Shown here piece by piece: positions 9,614 to 17,989 of a DNA stretch of 64,000 nt (its first letter is position 1; each line of letters starts with the position of its first letter). The position numbers and the translations under genes were made by a program. Origin of the DNA: Chelatococcus reniformis (GTDB lineage: Bacteria; Pseudomonadota; Alphaproteobacteria; Rhizobiales; Beijerinckiaceae). The stretch spans positions 228,175-292,174 of the forward strand of contig NZ_BMGG01000006.1 in the NCBI RefSeq assembly GCF_014640075.1, in the 5' to 3' direction. The notes under the pieces were generated by a model. That model searched no databases. It was not told where the DNA came from and saw only the letters and a program-made list of their open reading frames with translations.

Positions 9614-10990
9614 ATGAACGCACCCCCGCCCCACGCGACGATCAAGGCCGTCGTCCCGGCCGAGCGGCGCAGCAAGCTCACCACCCTGCGCTACGTCCTG
9701 CGCAATCCGCTCGAGGGCTGGCCGGAGGAGGTCTACAGCGCCCCCATGGTTCGGACCCGCACCATGGGCCACCCGACCCTGTTCGTGATGGATCCCGACC
9801 TGATCCGGGAGGTGATGGTCGAGAAGGCCGACGCCTTCCACAAGGACCCTGCCACCAAGCGCGCCCTCGGCCCCGCGTTGGGTCGCGGCATCCTGACCGC
9901 CGATGGCGCCCATTGGCGCTGGCAGCGCCGACTCGCCTCGCCCGTCTTCCGCCACGAGAATGTTCAGACCTTCCTGCCGGCCATCGTCGCCGCCGCCGGG
10001 CGTACGCACGACGAATGGGCCGACGCGGAGGGGCGCCAGATCGACGTCCTGCACGCGATGATGCGTACCACCTTCGACATCATCATCCAGACCATGCTCG
10101 CGGGCGCGCCGGACATGGACGTCGACCGCGTCGCCGAAAGCATCACCGCCTATCTGCGCACCAGCGGCTGGGCCGTCGCCATGGCGCTGCTCAGAGCCCC
10201 GTCGTGGATGCCCTATCCCGGCCGTCGCCGGGCCCGGCGCTCCGGCAGCTACCTGCGCGGCGCGCTCCAGCAGGCCATCACGGCGCGGCGCGACAGCGGC
10301 GCATCGGGCAGCGACCTCACCGGCCTGCTCCTGGCTGCATCCGACCCCGAGACCGGCCAGCGGATGGAGGACGGCGACATCGTCGACAACCTCCTCACCT
10401 TCATCGCCGCCGGCCACGAGACCACGTCGCTCACCCTGAGCTGGAGCTTCTATCTGCTGAGCCGGCATCCCGAGGTCGAGGCGAAGGTGCTTGCCGAGAT
10501 CGCCGCGGTGGCCCCGCAAGGCGTCGGACCGGAGCACATCGAGCGCCTCGTCTACACGCGGCAAGTGGTGCAGGAGGCGATGCGCCTCTATCCGCCCGCT
10601 TCAGTGCTCATGCGCCTGGCGGTGGCCGACCTGACCATTGGCGCGGAAGTGGTGCCGGCGGGCACGACGGTGATCTTGCCGGTCTTCGCCATTCATCATC
10701 ACGAGGCGCTGTGGACAGATCCCTATGACTTCGATCCGGATCGCTTCGGGCCGGAGGCTGTGAAGGCGCGCCATCGCTATGCCTACATCCCCTTCGGCGC
10801 CGGGCCCCGTATCTGCATCGGCATGGGCTTCGCCCTGCTGGAAGCGACCGCGATCCTCGCCACGCTGATCGCCCGTTACCGGCTGACCCCGGTGCGCGAC
10901 ACGCCGCCCCGGCCGTTGCTGCACGTCACGCTCCGGCCGGACGGCGGCATGCCGATGCGGATTGCGCGCCGCGCCGCTCGGACGCGTTGA
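9614..10990 (+). CDS. Cytochrome P450
   Basis: A 458-residue cytochrome P450. Diagnostic motifs: I-helix AAGHETTS at about 265-272 (oxygen activation), ExxR as EAMR at 321-324, and the haem-binding loop FGAGPRICIG at about 394-403 with Cys401 as the haem thiolate ligand. A further motif is FDPDRFGPEAVKARHRYAYIPFG before the haem loop. There is no membrane anchor or fused reductase, so it needs separate electron donors; none is visible next to it. The overall layout resembles bacterial CYP102/CYP4-like fatty-acid hydroxylases, but the substrate cannot be told. It sits between mutB and meaB, separated by a convergent gene. Confidence 0.93.
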   Translation: MNAPPPHATIKAVVPAERRSKLTTLRYVLRNPLEGWPEEVYSAPMVRTRTMGHPTLFVMDPDLIREVMVEKADAFHKDPATKRALGPALGRGILTADGAHWRWQRRLASPVFRHENVQTFLPAIVAAAGRTHDEWADAEGRQIDVLHAMMRTTFDIIIQTMLAGAPDMDVDRVAESITAYLRTSGWAVAMALLRAPSWMPYPGRRRARRSGSYLRGALQQAITARRDSGASGSDLTGLLLAASDPETGQRMEDGDIVDNLLTFIAAGHETTSLTLSWSFYLLSRHPEVEAKVLAEIAAVAPQGVGPEHIERLVYTRQVVQEAMRLYPPASVLMRLAVADLTIGAEVVPAGTTVILPVFAIHHHEALWTDPYDFDPDRFGPEAVKARHRYAYIPFGAGPRICIGMGFALLEATAILATLIARYRLTPVRDTPPRPLLHVTLRPDGGMPMRIARRAARTR

Positions 10991-11026
10991 TCGCGGCGCA
11001 TCGCGCCCGGCTGCACGAGCAGCCCA

Positions 11027-12034
11027 TCAAGCCTGCGCCCCGCGCTCGACCGCGCGCTTGAGCGCAGCGCGCACGTCACTGTTGGAGATGAATACGTCAT
11101 GGCCGATCAGGCCCCAGCCGTAGCCCGACGCGTCGACGACGCGCACGCCGAGTTGCTCCAGCCGGTCGCGCTCGGCCGAGCCGACGCGCGTTACGCCGCC
11201 CGCAAGACGCCTGGAAACGGCCAGCGCCCGGTCGCCGGTGGAGGTGAAGACGGTCAGGTGGCGCGCGAGCGGGCCGATCCGCGGCAGGCTCGCCGCGAAC
11301 AGGTCGATGTCGATGTCGGGCGCCGCGAAAACGATGGCACCGATGCGGGCGGCGACGTCGGGCGTGCCGCTGGCCAGCCAGAACTGCCGGAGCGTCTCAA
11401 GCGTCAGCAATGTGCCCATGCTGTGGGCGATGATGTGCACCTTGCCGCCGGATGGGCTCTTGGCCAGCGCCTCCAGCATGTCCTGCATGGCATCGCGCGA
11501 CCACAGCGCGCTCTCGCGGTCGTAGCCGTAGTCGAGTAGGTCCGCCCTGGACGGCCAACTGAAGGCGACCGGTGTCCCTTGAAAGCCGATGCCTTCCGCG
11601 ATCTCGGCGACACCGATGACCGAGCTCTCGAACGATGTGTTGTAGCCGTGCACGTAGACCAGCACGTCGGTGTTCGCCGTCTGCCCCACCAACGCTGCGA
11701 TCGGATCGTTCTTGCCCAGCGCCTCGACCCGGTTGATACGCCAGCGGCCGGTGACGCTCGCCGCCACGCGACCGATCAACGAGGTGCCGAGCGGCTCGAA
11801 CACGACGCGGACGGCACGGGTGGCGCCTGAACGGCCGGCGCCGAACCACGGCTCCTCCGCCGCGCCGTCGATCGGTTTGCGCGTCGTCACCGCGATGACC
11901 GACGGCTCGCGCTTCTCGGGCGGCGTCAGGCTCGCCAGTGAGCCCGTGGCGTCGGTGGAGTTGCAGCCGGCGAGCGCGAATGCGGCGCCGGTCCCCAGAA
12001 ATGAACGACGTGAAAGAATGGTCCTGTCTCGCAT
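11027..12034 (-). CDS. Alpha/beta hydrolase lipoprotein (DUF900)
   Basis: A 335-residue alpha/beta hydrolase of the DUF900 type. The N-terminus (LSRRSFLGTGAAFALAGCNS) combines a twin-arginine-like SRRSF motif with a lipobox LAGC, so it is probably a Tat-exported lipoprotein. The catalytic nucleophile elbow is HIIAHSMGTLLTLE. An earlier VYVHGYNTSFESS gives the oxyanion-hole HGYN motif, and AFSWPSRADLLDYGYDRESA is typical of the family. A conserved AAPDIDIDLF follows. Start ATG at 12034. Substrate unknown (esterase or lipase likely). Convergent with the P450 and divergent from meaB. Confidence 0.85.
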   Translation of the reverse strand: MRDRTILSRRSFLGTGAAFALAGCNSTDATGSLASLTPPEKREPSVIAVTTRKPIDGAAEEPWFGAGRSGATRAVRVVFEPLGTSLIGRVAASVTGRWRINRVEALGKNDPIAALVGQTANTDVLVYVHGYNTSFESSVIGVAEIAEGIGFQGTPVAFSWPSRADLLDYGYDRESALWSRDAMQDMLEALAKSPSGGKVHIIAHSMGTLLTLETLRQFWLASGTPDVAARIGAIVFAAPDIDIDLFAASLPRIGPLARHLTVFTSTGDRALAVSRRLAGGVTRVGSAERDRLEQLGVRVVDASGYGWGLIGHDVFISNSDVRAALKRAVERGAQA

Positions 12035-12165
12035 GGTCGGCCTCGCCCACCTAAGAGCAACACCGGTGAATGCACCTCTAACGGCGAGCGAAGAAGGCGA
12101 GCTTATGACGCAACGGCGACGGCCCGCGTTGCATCGCGCGCGGATTCGTGGCGAAGACACGCGGC

Positions 12166-13239
12166 ATGGCAAATGCGGACTCGTTCTGGCGCAAGGAGTG
12201 CGAAGCGGTGGCCTCGAACCGGCAAACGATGAGCAGCGCAGCTTTGAACGGCCAACGGCGGCTCGACATGGACGACCTCGCCCGGCGCCTGGTGGCCGGT
12301 GAGCGCGGCGCCCTGGCGCGCGCCATCACCCTCGTGGAGTCGCGCCGCTCCGATCATCGTGCGGCGGCCCTCACGCTGCTGCAGCGCATCATGCCGCAGA
12401 CCGGAGGCGCGATCCGTGTGGGCGTGACCGGCGTGCCGGGCGTCGGCAAATCGACGCTGATCGACATGCTCGGCTCCAATCTGACGGCCGCGGGACACAA
12501 GGTCGCAGTGCTGGCGGTCGACCCCTCGTCGGCCCGCACCGGCGGCTCGATCCTGGGCGACAAGACGCGCATGCAGCGGCTGGCCGTTGCGCCCAACGCC
12601 TTCATCCGCCCCTCTCCCAGCTCCGGCACCCTCGGCGGTGTCGCGGCCAAAACGCGCGAGACGACGTTGCTCTGCGAAGCGGCGGGCTTCGATGTGGTGA
12701 TCGTCGAGACGGTCGGCGTGGGTCAATCGGAAACGACTGTCGCCGAGCTCACCGACTTCTTCCTGGTGCTGATGCTCCCCGGCGCCGGTGATGAGCTGCA
12801 GGGCATCAAAAAGGGCATCATCGAGCTCGCGGACATGATTGCGGTCAACAAGGCGGAGGGCGAGGGCCTGCGGCGGGCCCAGGCGGCGGCGGCCGAATAC
12901 CTCGCCGCCCTCCACATCCTGGCGCCGGCCTCGAAGGTGTGGTCACCGCCGGTCATCACCGTGTCGGGCCTGGCCAACGAGGGCCTCGACGTTCTCTGGC
13001 GCCACATCCTCGACCATCGCGGCCGCCTGGAGGCCGCCGGCGAGCTCACCGCCAAGCGCCGAGCGCAGGAGGTGCGCTGGATGTGGACGCTGGTCGACGA
13101 GCGCCTCCAGGCGCGCCTGCGCAACGATCCGGCAGTACGTGAGCGCGTGCCGCAGATCGAGGCGGACGTCGCCGCCGGCACGACGCCGGCCACGGTGGCC
13201 GCCGCGGCGATCGCCGAGCTCGCGGGCCTGGGCGACTGA
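12166..13239 (+). CDS. meaB: Methylmalonyl-CoA mutase GTPase chaperone MeaB
   Basis: A 357-residue G3E-family GTPase that loads and protects the B12 cofactor of methylmalonyl-CoA mutase. Walker [10 protein letters not shown] lies at about 89-97; the family signature [20 protein letters not shown] and [14 protein letters not shown] follow; [10 protein letters not shown] is the switch region; NKAEG provides base specificity. The start is uncertain: a GTG at 12148 is in frame, and ATGs at 12226 or 12268 (just before [19 protein letters not shown]) are closer to the usual family start. Functionally tied to mutA/mutB upstream, although two unrelated genes intervene. Confidence 0.93.
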   Translation: MANADSFWRKECEAVASNRQTMSSAALNGQRRLDMDDLARRLVAGERGALARAITLVESRRSDHRAAALTLLQRIMPQTGGAIRVGVTGVPGVGKSTLIDMLGSNLTAAGHKVAVLAVDPSSARTGGSILGDKTRMQRLAVAPNAFIRPSPSSGTLGGVAAKTRETTLLCEAAGFDVVIVETVGVGQSETTVAELTDFFLVLMLPGAGDELQGIKKGIIELADMIAVNKAEGEGLRRAQAAAAEYLAALHILAPASKVWSPPVITVSGLANEGLDVLWRHILDHRGRLEAAGELTAKRRAQEVRWMWTLVDERLQARLRNDPAVRERVPQIEADVAAGTTPATVAAAAIAELAGLGD

Positions 13240-13366
13240 GCGCTCGGGCCTGGCAATCGAGGACGCCGACCGACACGAGGCCGGTGCCGACCTCAAGGGC
13301 TTGCAGCTTTTCCCCGAACGGGGTGCATGCTCGGCAGGACACCGCCTGCCCCACGCGAACAGGCCC

Positions 13367-14041
13367 ATGCTGCGCATCGTCGTCACCGGCTTCGGCCCCT
13401 TCCCCGGCATGCCGGCCAACCCGACGGCGCTCCTGGCACCGGCGCTCGCCCGCTCACGCCGCCTGGCGCGGAACGGCCTCGACGTCACGGCGATCGTTCT
13501 CGACACCAGTTATGTCCGTCTCGAGCCGCGGATCGGCGCCTTGTTGGCGTCCCCCGCGCCCGACGTGCTGCTGATGCTGGGCGTCGCGGGCCGGGCCAAG
13601 GTGCTCCGGGTCGAGGCACGGGGCCTCGGGCGCGCCAACACGACGAGCGCCGATGCCGCCGGGCGCACACCGCGCCGGCGACCGCGCGGACCGTTGATTC
13701 GTCGCAGCCGTGTGGCGCTCGTCCCAGCCGTCGTGGCGCTGCGCCGCCGCAGGCTGCCGGCCGATCGGTCGATCGACGCAGGACGCTACCTATGCAACGC
13801 GGCCTATCACGAGGCGCTCGGCCAGGCGGACGGCACGCTCGTCGTGTTCGTGCACGTGCCAAAGCCGCGCCCGCATGCAGGCACGCGGCGCAGGGGCCGG
13901 CCCTCGCGGCCGCCGCTTCTGCACATGGAACAGGGGCTGACCGATCTCGTGCTGCTGCTCGCACGCGCGGCATGGCGCCTGCGAGCAGACGCGCATCGCC
14001 CTACAGCGTCGAGACGCGATGGCCGCCGTCGACGGCGATGA
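13367..14041 (+). CDS. Peptidase C15 (pyroglutamyl peptidase I)-like protein
   Basis: A 224-residue relative of pyroglutamyl-peptidase I, which removes N-terminal pyroglutamate. It opens with VVTGFGPFPGMPANPT (family: GFxPFGGxxxNPS). The putative catalytic triad is retained: Glu83 in RVEARGLGRAN, Cys143 in GRYLCNAAYHEAL and His163 in FVHVPKP, matching the spacing of the E/C/H triad of the family. The segment 100-135 and the last 30 residues are unusually arginine-rich. The 3' end overlaps the convergent SDR gene by 41 bp. The start ATG at 13367 precedes the conserved first strand directly. Confidence 0.75.
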   Translation: MLRIVVTGFGPFPGMPANPTALLAPALARSRRLARNGLDVTAIVLDTSYVRLEPRIGALLASPAPDVLLMLGVAGRAKVLRVEARGLGRANTTSADAAGRTPRRRPRGPLIRRSRVALVPAVVALRRRRLPADRSIDAGRYLCNAAYHEALGQADGTLVVFVHVPKPRPHAGTRRRGRPSRPPLLHMEQGLTDLVLLLARAAWRLRADAHRPTASRRDGRRRRR

Positions 14042-14771
14042 CCTCGCCGGTCATCCAGCTCGATGCGTCGGTGGAGAGCAGCAGCAACGCTCCGTCGAGC
14101 TCCTGCGGCCGGCCCAGCCTGCGCATGGGAATGCGCTTCACCATCGCTTCACCGGTCTCGGTGTGGAAGAAATCGCTGTTGATATCGGTCTCGATGTAGC
14201 CGGGCGCCAGGGCATTGACACGGATGCCATAGCGCGCCCACTCGAGCGCGAGCGCCTTGGTCATCTGCACCACTGCCGCCTTGGATGCGGCATAGGGTAC
14301 GAGCGCACCGGCAACTCGCTCCGCCAGGATCGACGCGATGTTGACGATCACGCCCGGCCGCCCGGCCTTCTGCCAGCGGCGACCGAGGTCGGCGCAAACC
14401 AACCAGACACCGCGTAAATTGGTGGCGATGACGTCGTCGAAGTCGGGAGCGCTGAGCTGCAGGGCCGGGTAGGGTCGCGAGATGCCTGCGTTGTTGACGA
14501 CCACATCGATCGGCCCGAGCGCGGCCTCCGCTTCGCTCACCGCGGCCGCCACGGAGGCCTCGTCGGCCACATCGAGGCTGACGGCAAGCGCCTGCGCGGC
14601 GCCCAGCTGCCGCAGTTCTTCCACAAGGCTCGCCAGCCGGTCGGCGCGGCGGGCGCCGACCGAAACAACGGCGCCATTCGCCGCGTACAGGCGGGCGAAA
14701 TGCGCTCCCAGACCTCCGGACGCCCCGGTGACGAAAACGTGCTTTCCTTTGATGAGCGCTCCGAGATCCAT
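14001..14771 (-). CDS. SDR family oxidoreductase
   Basis: A 256-residue classical short-chain dehydrogenase/reductase, NAD(P)-dependent, cytoplasmic. TGASGGLG at 15-22 is the dinucleotide-binding motif; NNAG at 93-96, Asn118, Ser147, and Tyr160-x3-Lys164 form the catalytic tetrad. The C-terminus has APGYIETDIN and MTGEVIAVDGGHRVSTL, common in 3-oxoacyl-ACP reductase/FabG-like members. Arg40-Arg41 after the second strand hints at NADP(H) preference (inference). Substrate unknown. It is divergent from the FkbM gene, with a tandem-repeat-containing spacer between, and its 3' end overlaps the C15 peptidase gene. Confidence 0.92.
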   Translation of the reverse strand: MDLGALIKGKHVFVTGASGGLGAHFARLYAANGAVVSVGARRADRLASLVEELRQLGAAQALAVSLDVADEASVAAAVSEAEAALGPIDVVVNNAGISRPYPALQLSAPDFDDVIATNLRGVWLVCADLGRRWQKAGRPGVIVNIASILAERVAGALVPYAASKAAVVQMTKALALEWARYGIRVNALAPGYIETDINSDFFHTETGEAMVKRIPMRRLGRPQELDGALLLLSTDASSWMTGEVIAVDGGHRVSTL

Positions 14772-14816
14772 AACTCCTCCCCTTGCGGCCGCGACGCGAT
14801 CAGGACCGACTTCGAT

Positions 14817-14888
14817 GACTTGGCGCCTCAGAAAGACTTGGCACCTCAGAATGACTTGGCACCCCAGAATGACTTGCCACCCCAAATG
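14817..14888. repeat. 18-bp direct tandem repeat, four copies, between divergent genes
   Basis: Four head-to-tail 18-bp units: gacttggcgcctcagaaa, gacttggcacctcagaat, gacttggcaccccagaat and gacttgccaccccaaatg. The first three are near-identical and the last is more diverged. The array occupies the centre of the 174-bp spacer between the divergent SDR (start 14771) and FkbM (start 14946) genes, so it lies in or near both promoters. It could be an iterated regulator-binding site or slippage-derived sequence. In one plus frame it would read as repeated DLAPQ(K/N), but that frame precedes the likely FkbM start and lacks family similarity. Confidence 0.85.
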
Positions 14889-14945
14889 GCCGGGGCCGAC
14901 TGTCCGCCGTGGCAGCCGCACGGCCACCGTGGCCGGCATAGAACC

Positions 14946-15734
14946 ATGAGCGGACCCTTTGCCATGCCGCACGACAAGGTCAAGCCCGGGCGGACGCTGC
15001 GGCTGGCCGGCCATGCCATCGTCGTCGACGACGATCAGCCGACATTCTGGGACAAGGTTGAGCAGGGGCGCTGGGAGCCCGGCACCATCGCCGTCCTGGC
15101 GGACAGCGTCGGACCGCACACGACCTTCCTCGATCTCGGCGCCTGGGTGGGTCCCACGACGCTGATCGCCGCGGCGGCAGGCGCGCGGTGCATCGCTGTC
15201 GAAGCGGACCCCAGCGCGCTCGCGCAGCTCCGCCGCAACCTGGCCGCCAATGCAGCGCTGCCGGGCCGGGTCACGGTGGTCGACCGGGCCGTCAGCGCCG
15301 CGCCCGGGCTCGTCCGCCTGGGCGCCCGCCGCAAGCCGGGCGACTCGATGTCGAGCGTGCTGCTGACGGGCTCCGCCACGACCTGGGACAGCGAGGCGAT
15401 CACGCCGGCCGATCTCGCCGTCCTGGTCGGTTCGGCGCCGGACCTCTTCATCAAGATCGACATCGAGGGCGGCGAGTTCGGCCTGGCTCCGGCCCTGGCG
15501 CCGCTGCTGGCGGGGCCGCGGGTCAGCGTCTTGCTGTCGCTGCACCCCTCGATTCTGCGGGACGGCGTGGGCGCCGACGCCGCGCTGGGCCAGGTGACGC
15601 GTGCACTCGCTCCGTTCACCGGCTGGGGCGCCCGTCCTGTCGGCACGGAGGTGGGCGAGCCGCAGACGCCGCGGCCGCAGGCCATCCTCGACGGCCGCCA
15701 GAGCGACGAATGGCTGCTCACCAAGGTGTCCTGA
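14946..15734 (+). CDS. FkbM family methyltransferase
   Basis: A 262-residue SAM-dependent methyltransferase. Motif I is LDLGAWVGPTT near 62-72 (SAM-binding glycine loop), followed by AVEADPSALAQLRRNL (acidic end of the second strand). The FkbM signature FIKIDIEGGEFGLAPAL lies at about 168-184. Family members O-methylate polyketides, sugars or glycolipids; the substrate is unknown. I chose the ATG at 14946 rather than the longer frame, because the upstream part translates the tandem repeat. The 3' end overlaps the convergent cyclase gene by 17 bp. Confidence 0.85.
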   Translation: MSGPFAMPHDKVKPGRTLRLAGHAIVVDDDQPTFWDKVEQGRWEPGTIAVLADSVGPHTTFLDLGAWVGPTTLIAAAAGARCIAVEADPSALAQLRRNLAANAALPGRVTVVDRAVSAAPGLVRLGARRKPGDSMSSVLLTGSATTWDSEAITPADLAVLVGSAPDLFIKIDIEGGEFGLAPALAPLLAGPRVSVLLSLHPSILRDGVGADAALGQVTRALAPFTGWGARPVGTEVGEPQTPRPQAILDGRQSDEWLLTKVS

Positions 15735-17226
15735 CGCGCGCCAGCTCGTCGTTGCGCTGAAGCGGAACGTAGAGCAGGTCGATCGGGGCTGCGACGCCTT
15801 CGACAGTCTCGCCGGCGCGGCTCAGGAACTGATGGCTCTCGAAGCCTTGAGTTCGGGCGCGCTCGAATGTTGCCCTGTCGACGACCGCGCGGGCGCCGAT
15901 GACCTTGTTGTGCTTCTCCAGCTTGGCCGCAAGGTTGGCGGCCTCGCCGATCACCGTGAACTCGAGCCGGTCGCGATCGCCGACGGTCCCGAACAACACC
16001 CGGCCGGCGACGACCGAAAGGCCGATATCGAGAGCCGGGCGGCCCTGCGCGATAAGGTCCTGCTTGAACCGCTCGGCCGCCTCGACAAGCGCCGTGAGCG
16101 CCGTGAGCGCGTCGGCCGACTCGGTCTCGCTCGGGCGCGTGCAACCGAATGTCGCCAGGATGCCATCGCCCAGATACTTGTCGATAGAGCCGCCGTGACC
16201 GGCGATGACCAACCCCATGGCACGCTGGTAGTCGACGACCAGCTTCAGCACGTCGTTGGGATCGAGTTCCTGCACCAGCCGGGAAAAGCCGCGGATATCG
16301 GTTACCAGCACGGCGCAATCGCGCGCCTCCCCCCGTCCGGGCTCGAGCAGATCGGAGTTGGTGATGCGGTCGGCAATCTCGGGGTCGAAGAAGCGGGACA
16401 GATCTTCCGTCGCAGACGTCTCCACGGCCGCCGTCACCAACTGATGACGGCCGCGCATAATGGCGATGGTCAGGACGCCGGTGACCAGGAGGATCGCGAC
16501 GATCTTCTCGACCTCGGCGCCGACGAGCAGTCGATTCGACGTCAGATAGACGTCGAAATCATGGGTCACTTCCACGTTGGGGGCCGACAGCGCATTACAG
16601 ACCACGACGATCCAGCCGACGGAGGCGACCAGGCCTGCGGTGATGACCGACCATGGCTCGAACCGGAGTGCACGGACGGCGATGAACAGAAATACGAAAA
16701 GGAACGTGGGCGCCTTCAGGGAAAACGACGCCGGTTGGCCATACTGCCAGTTGAAGCTCCAGATGAGGCCGTAGAGCACGGCAAAGTCGGCGATAGTGAC
16801 GATAAGGACGGCGCCCCGGTTCATCTTGCGCGCGTACGCCAGCATCAGGCGTATGATGGCAATGGTCAGGCCCAACGCGACGGCGACGGGAACGGGGCGC
16901 ATCTCTGTCATGGATGTGAACATCTTGGGCGAGATCAAATAGAGCCCGCCCAGAAACAGCGTACTGGCAAAGACGAGCCAGCCGGCCATGATCTCGGCCG
17001 CGGCCATCTCATGGTCGACGATGGCTTGGGCGCGCGGCGGCAATCGCCCCCATCCGCGGCCCACATGCCGGCGGAACCATCCGGGTCTCTTACCGCATGA
17101 CGCGGCCGCATCCGGCTCATCACTCTCGCAGGACGCCAGAAGGGCCATGGGGCCAGCCAGCGGCCCGCGCCTCCCCGCCTGAGATGCGCCGCCAGCAGGA
17201 TGCGCCGACCGGGTGGACTGAAGCAT
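15718..17226 (-). CDS. Membrane class III adenylate/guanylate cyclase
   Basis: A 502-residue protein with about six transmembrane helices (roughly 79-99, 111-133, 138-158, 172-185, 193-211, 242-257) and a C-terminal class III cyclase domain (about 300-470). Metal-binding aspartates are visible: Asp310 in VLVTDIRGFS and Asp354 in LGDGILATFG. Lys350 fits the adenine-selecting lysine. Two residues differ from canonical enzymes: Glu422 stands where Asp is usual (RLEFTVIG) and Lys435 replaces the transition-state arginine (NLAAKLE; Asn431 is kept). Probable product is cAMP. Start ATG at 17226 has AGGG about nine bases upstream; the N-terminal 70 residues are low-complexity, so a later start is possible. 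Confidence 0.85.
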   Translation of the reverse strand: MLQSTRSAHPAGGASQAGRRGPLAGPMALLASCESDEPDAAASCGKRPGWFRRHVGRGWGRLPPRAQAIVDHEMAAAEIMAGWLVFASTLFLGGLYLISPKMFTSMTEMRPVPVAVALGLTIAIIRLMLAYARKMNRGAVLIVTIADFAVLYGLIWSFNWQYGQPASFSLKAPTFLFVFLFIAVRALRFEPWSVITAGLVASVGWIVVVCNALSAPNVEVTHDFDVYLTSNRLLVGAEVEKIVAILLVTGVLTIAIMRGRHQLVTAAVETSATEDLSRFFDPEIADRITNSDLLEPGRGEARDCAVLVTDIRGFSRLVQELDPNDVLKLVVDYQRAMGLVIAGHGGSIDKYLGDGILATFGCTRPSETESADALTALTALVEAAERFKQDLIAQGRPALDIGLSVVAGRVLFGTVGDRDRLEFTVIGEAANLAAKLEKHNKVIGARAVVDRATFERARTQGFESHQFLSRAGETVEGVAAPIDLLYVPLQRNDELARVRTPW

Positions 17227-17989
17227 GCCTAGAGCCCTGCCTTCATTGATGCATCATCGCCGCTCGGACACCTCGGGCAGCCGCGTGCCCCACAACCGTG
17301 TCAATTCTTGGGGGCCGCGTCCGATACCGCTTGCCAATCGTCCGACTCGTTGGCGCCTGGCCAAGTCCGATCGGCGTTTGAGCGAGAGTCTCCCGGCGCC
17401 GGCCAATGACCCACATGGTGGTATGACATAACGTCGAATGGGTCGATTTCGGAAATACGCAACACGAACGGCGTAATGCCTTCGTCCATCGCTCGCGGCA
17501 CCGTGTCGCGGACGCGGGAAGCCAAGACTTCGAACGGCCGGTCGGACGAAGCGGCGCCTAGACGGCAGCAGCGCCGCCAACGTCATGCTCGGGGCCGCCG
17601 CGGACGACATCACGCGACGGAAAAAAGGCGCTCGAAGAGCTGGAGCATTTCGCTATTGGATGAGGTCATCCATGCCGGACTGCTCTTCATCCTTTGAATG
17701 GAGCACTTCATTTGCGCGCTCGACAATCGCGATCGGCTCCAAACGAGCATCTGATCGGAAAAAGCGCTTCGATCATCCGGCTGTTCGCGACGCGGCAGAA
17801 AAGACATACCGGGGGCACGGCAGGACGAGGGCCATGAGCCCGCTCGTCGAGGCGGCTCGCCGCTGCCCCCACCGCCTGAGGCCGGCAGCCCGGCGGTCAA
17901 TTCCACGACGGCATCGCCCAAAGGCGGAGGGACCGCACAGGTGAACTGCCCCATCCCTCAGGATGGGGCATGTTCTCGCATTGGTGCGC
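17227..17989. other. Gene-free interval between cyclase and mucR
   Basis: About 760 bp. Open frames exist on the minus strand (17254-17613, 17301-17525 and 17610-17954), but none resembles a known family and they overlap one another. Around 17640-17710 there are degenerate pieces (ggagcatttcgctattggatga and a later tcatccttt) resembling the two-hairpin repeats elsewhere. I assign no gene. Confidence 0.5.

Noticed and set aside
14817-14888. Interpretation as a CRISPR array
   Set aside because: Repeats are directly abutting 18-bp units with no spacers and no cas genes nearby.
14700-14945. Upstream extension of the FkbM frame containing repeated DLAPQ
   Set aside because: Covers the promoter region and tandem array of divergent genes; not part of the FkbM family domain.
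17301-17525. 74-codon minus-strand open frame in the cyclase-mucR gap
   Set aside because: Overlaps another open frame in a different register, has no recognisable family and no Shine-Dalgarno; treated as chance.
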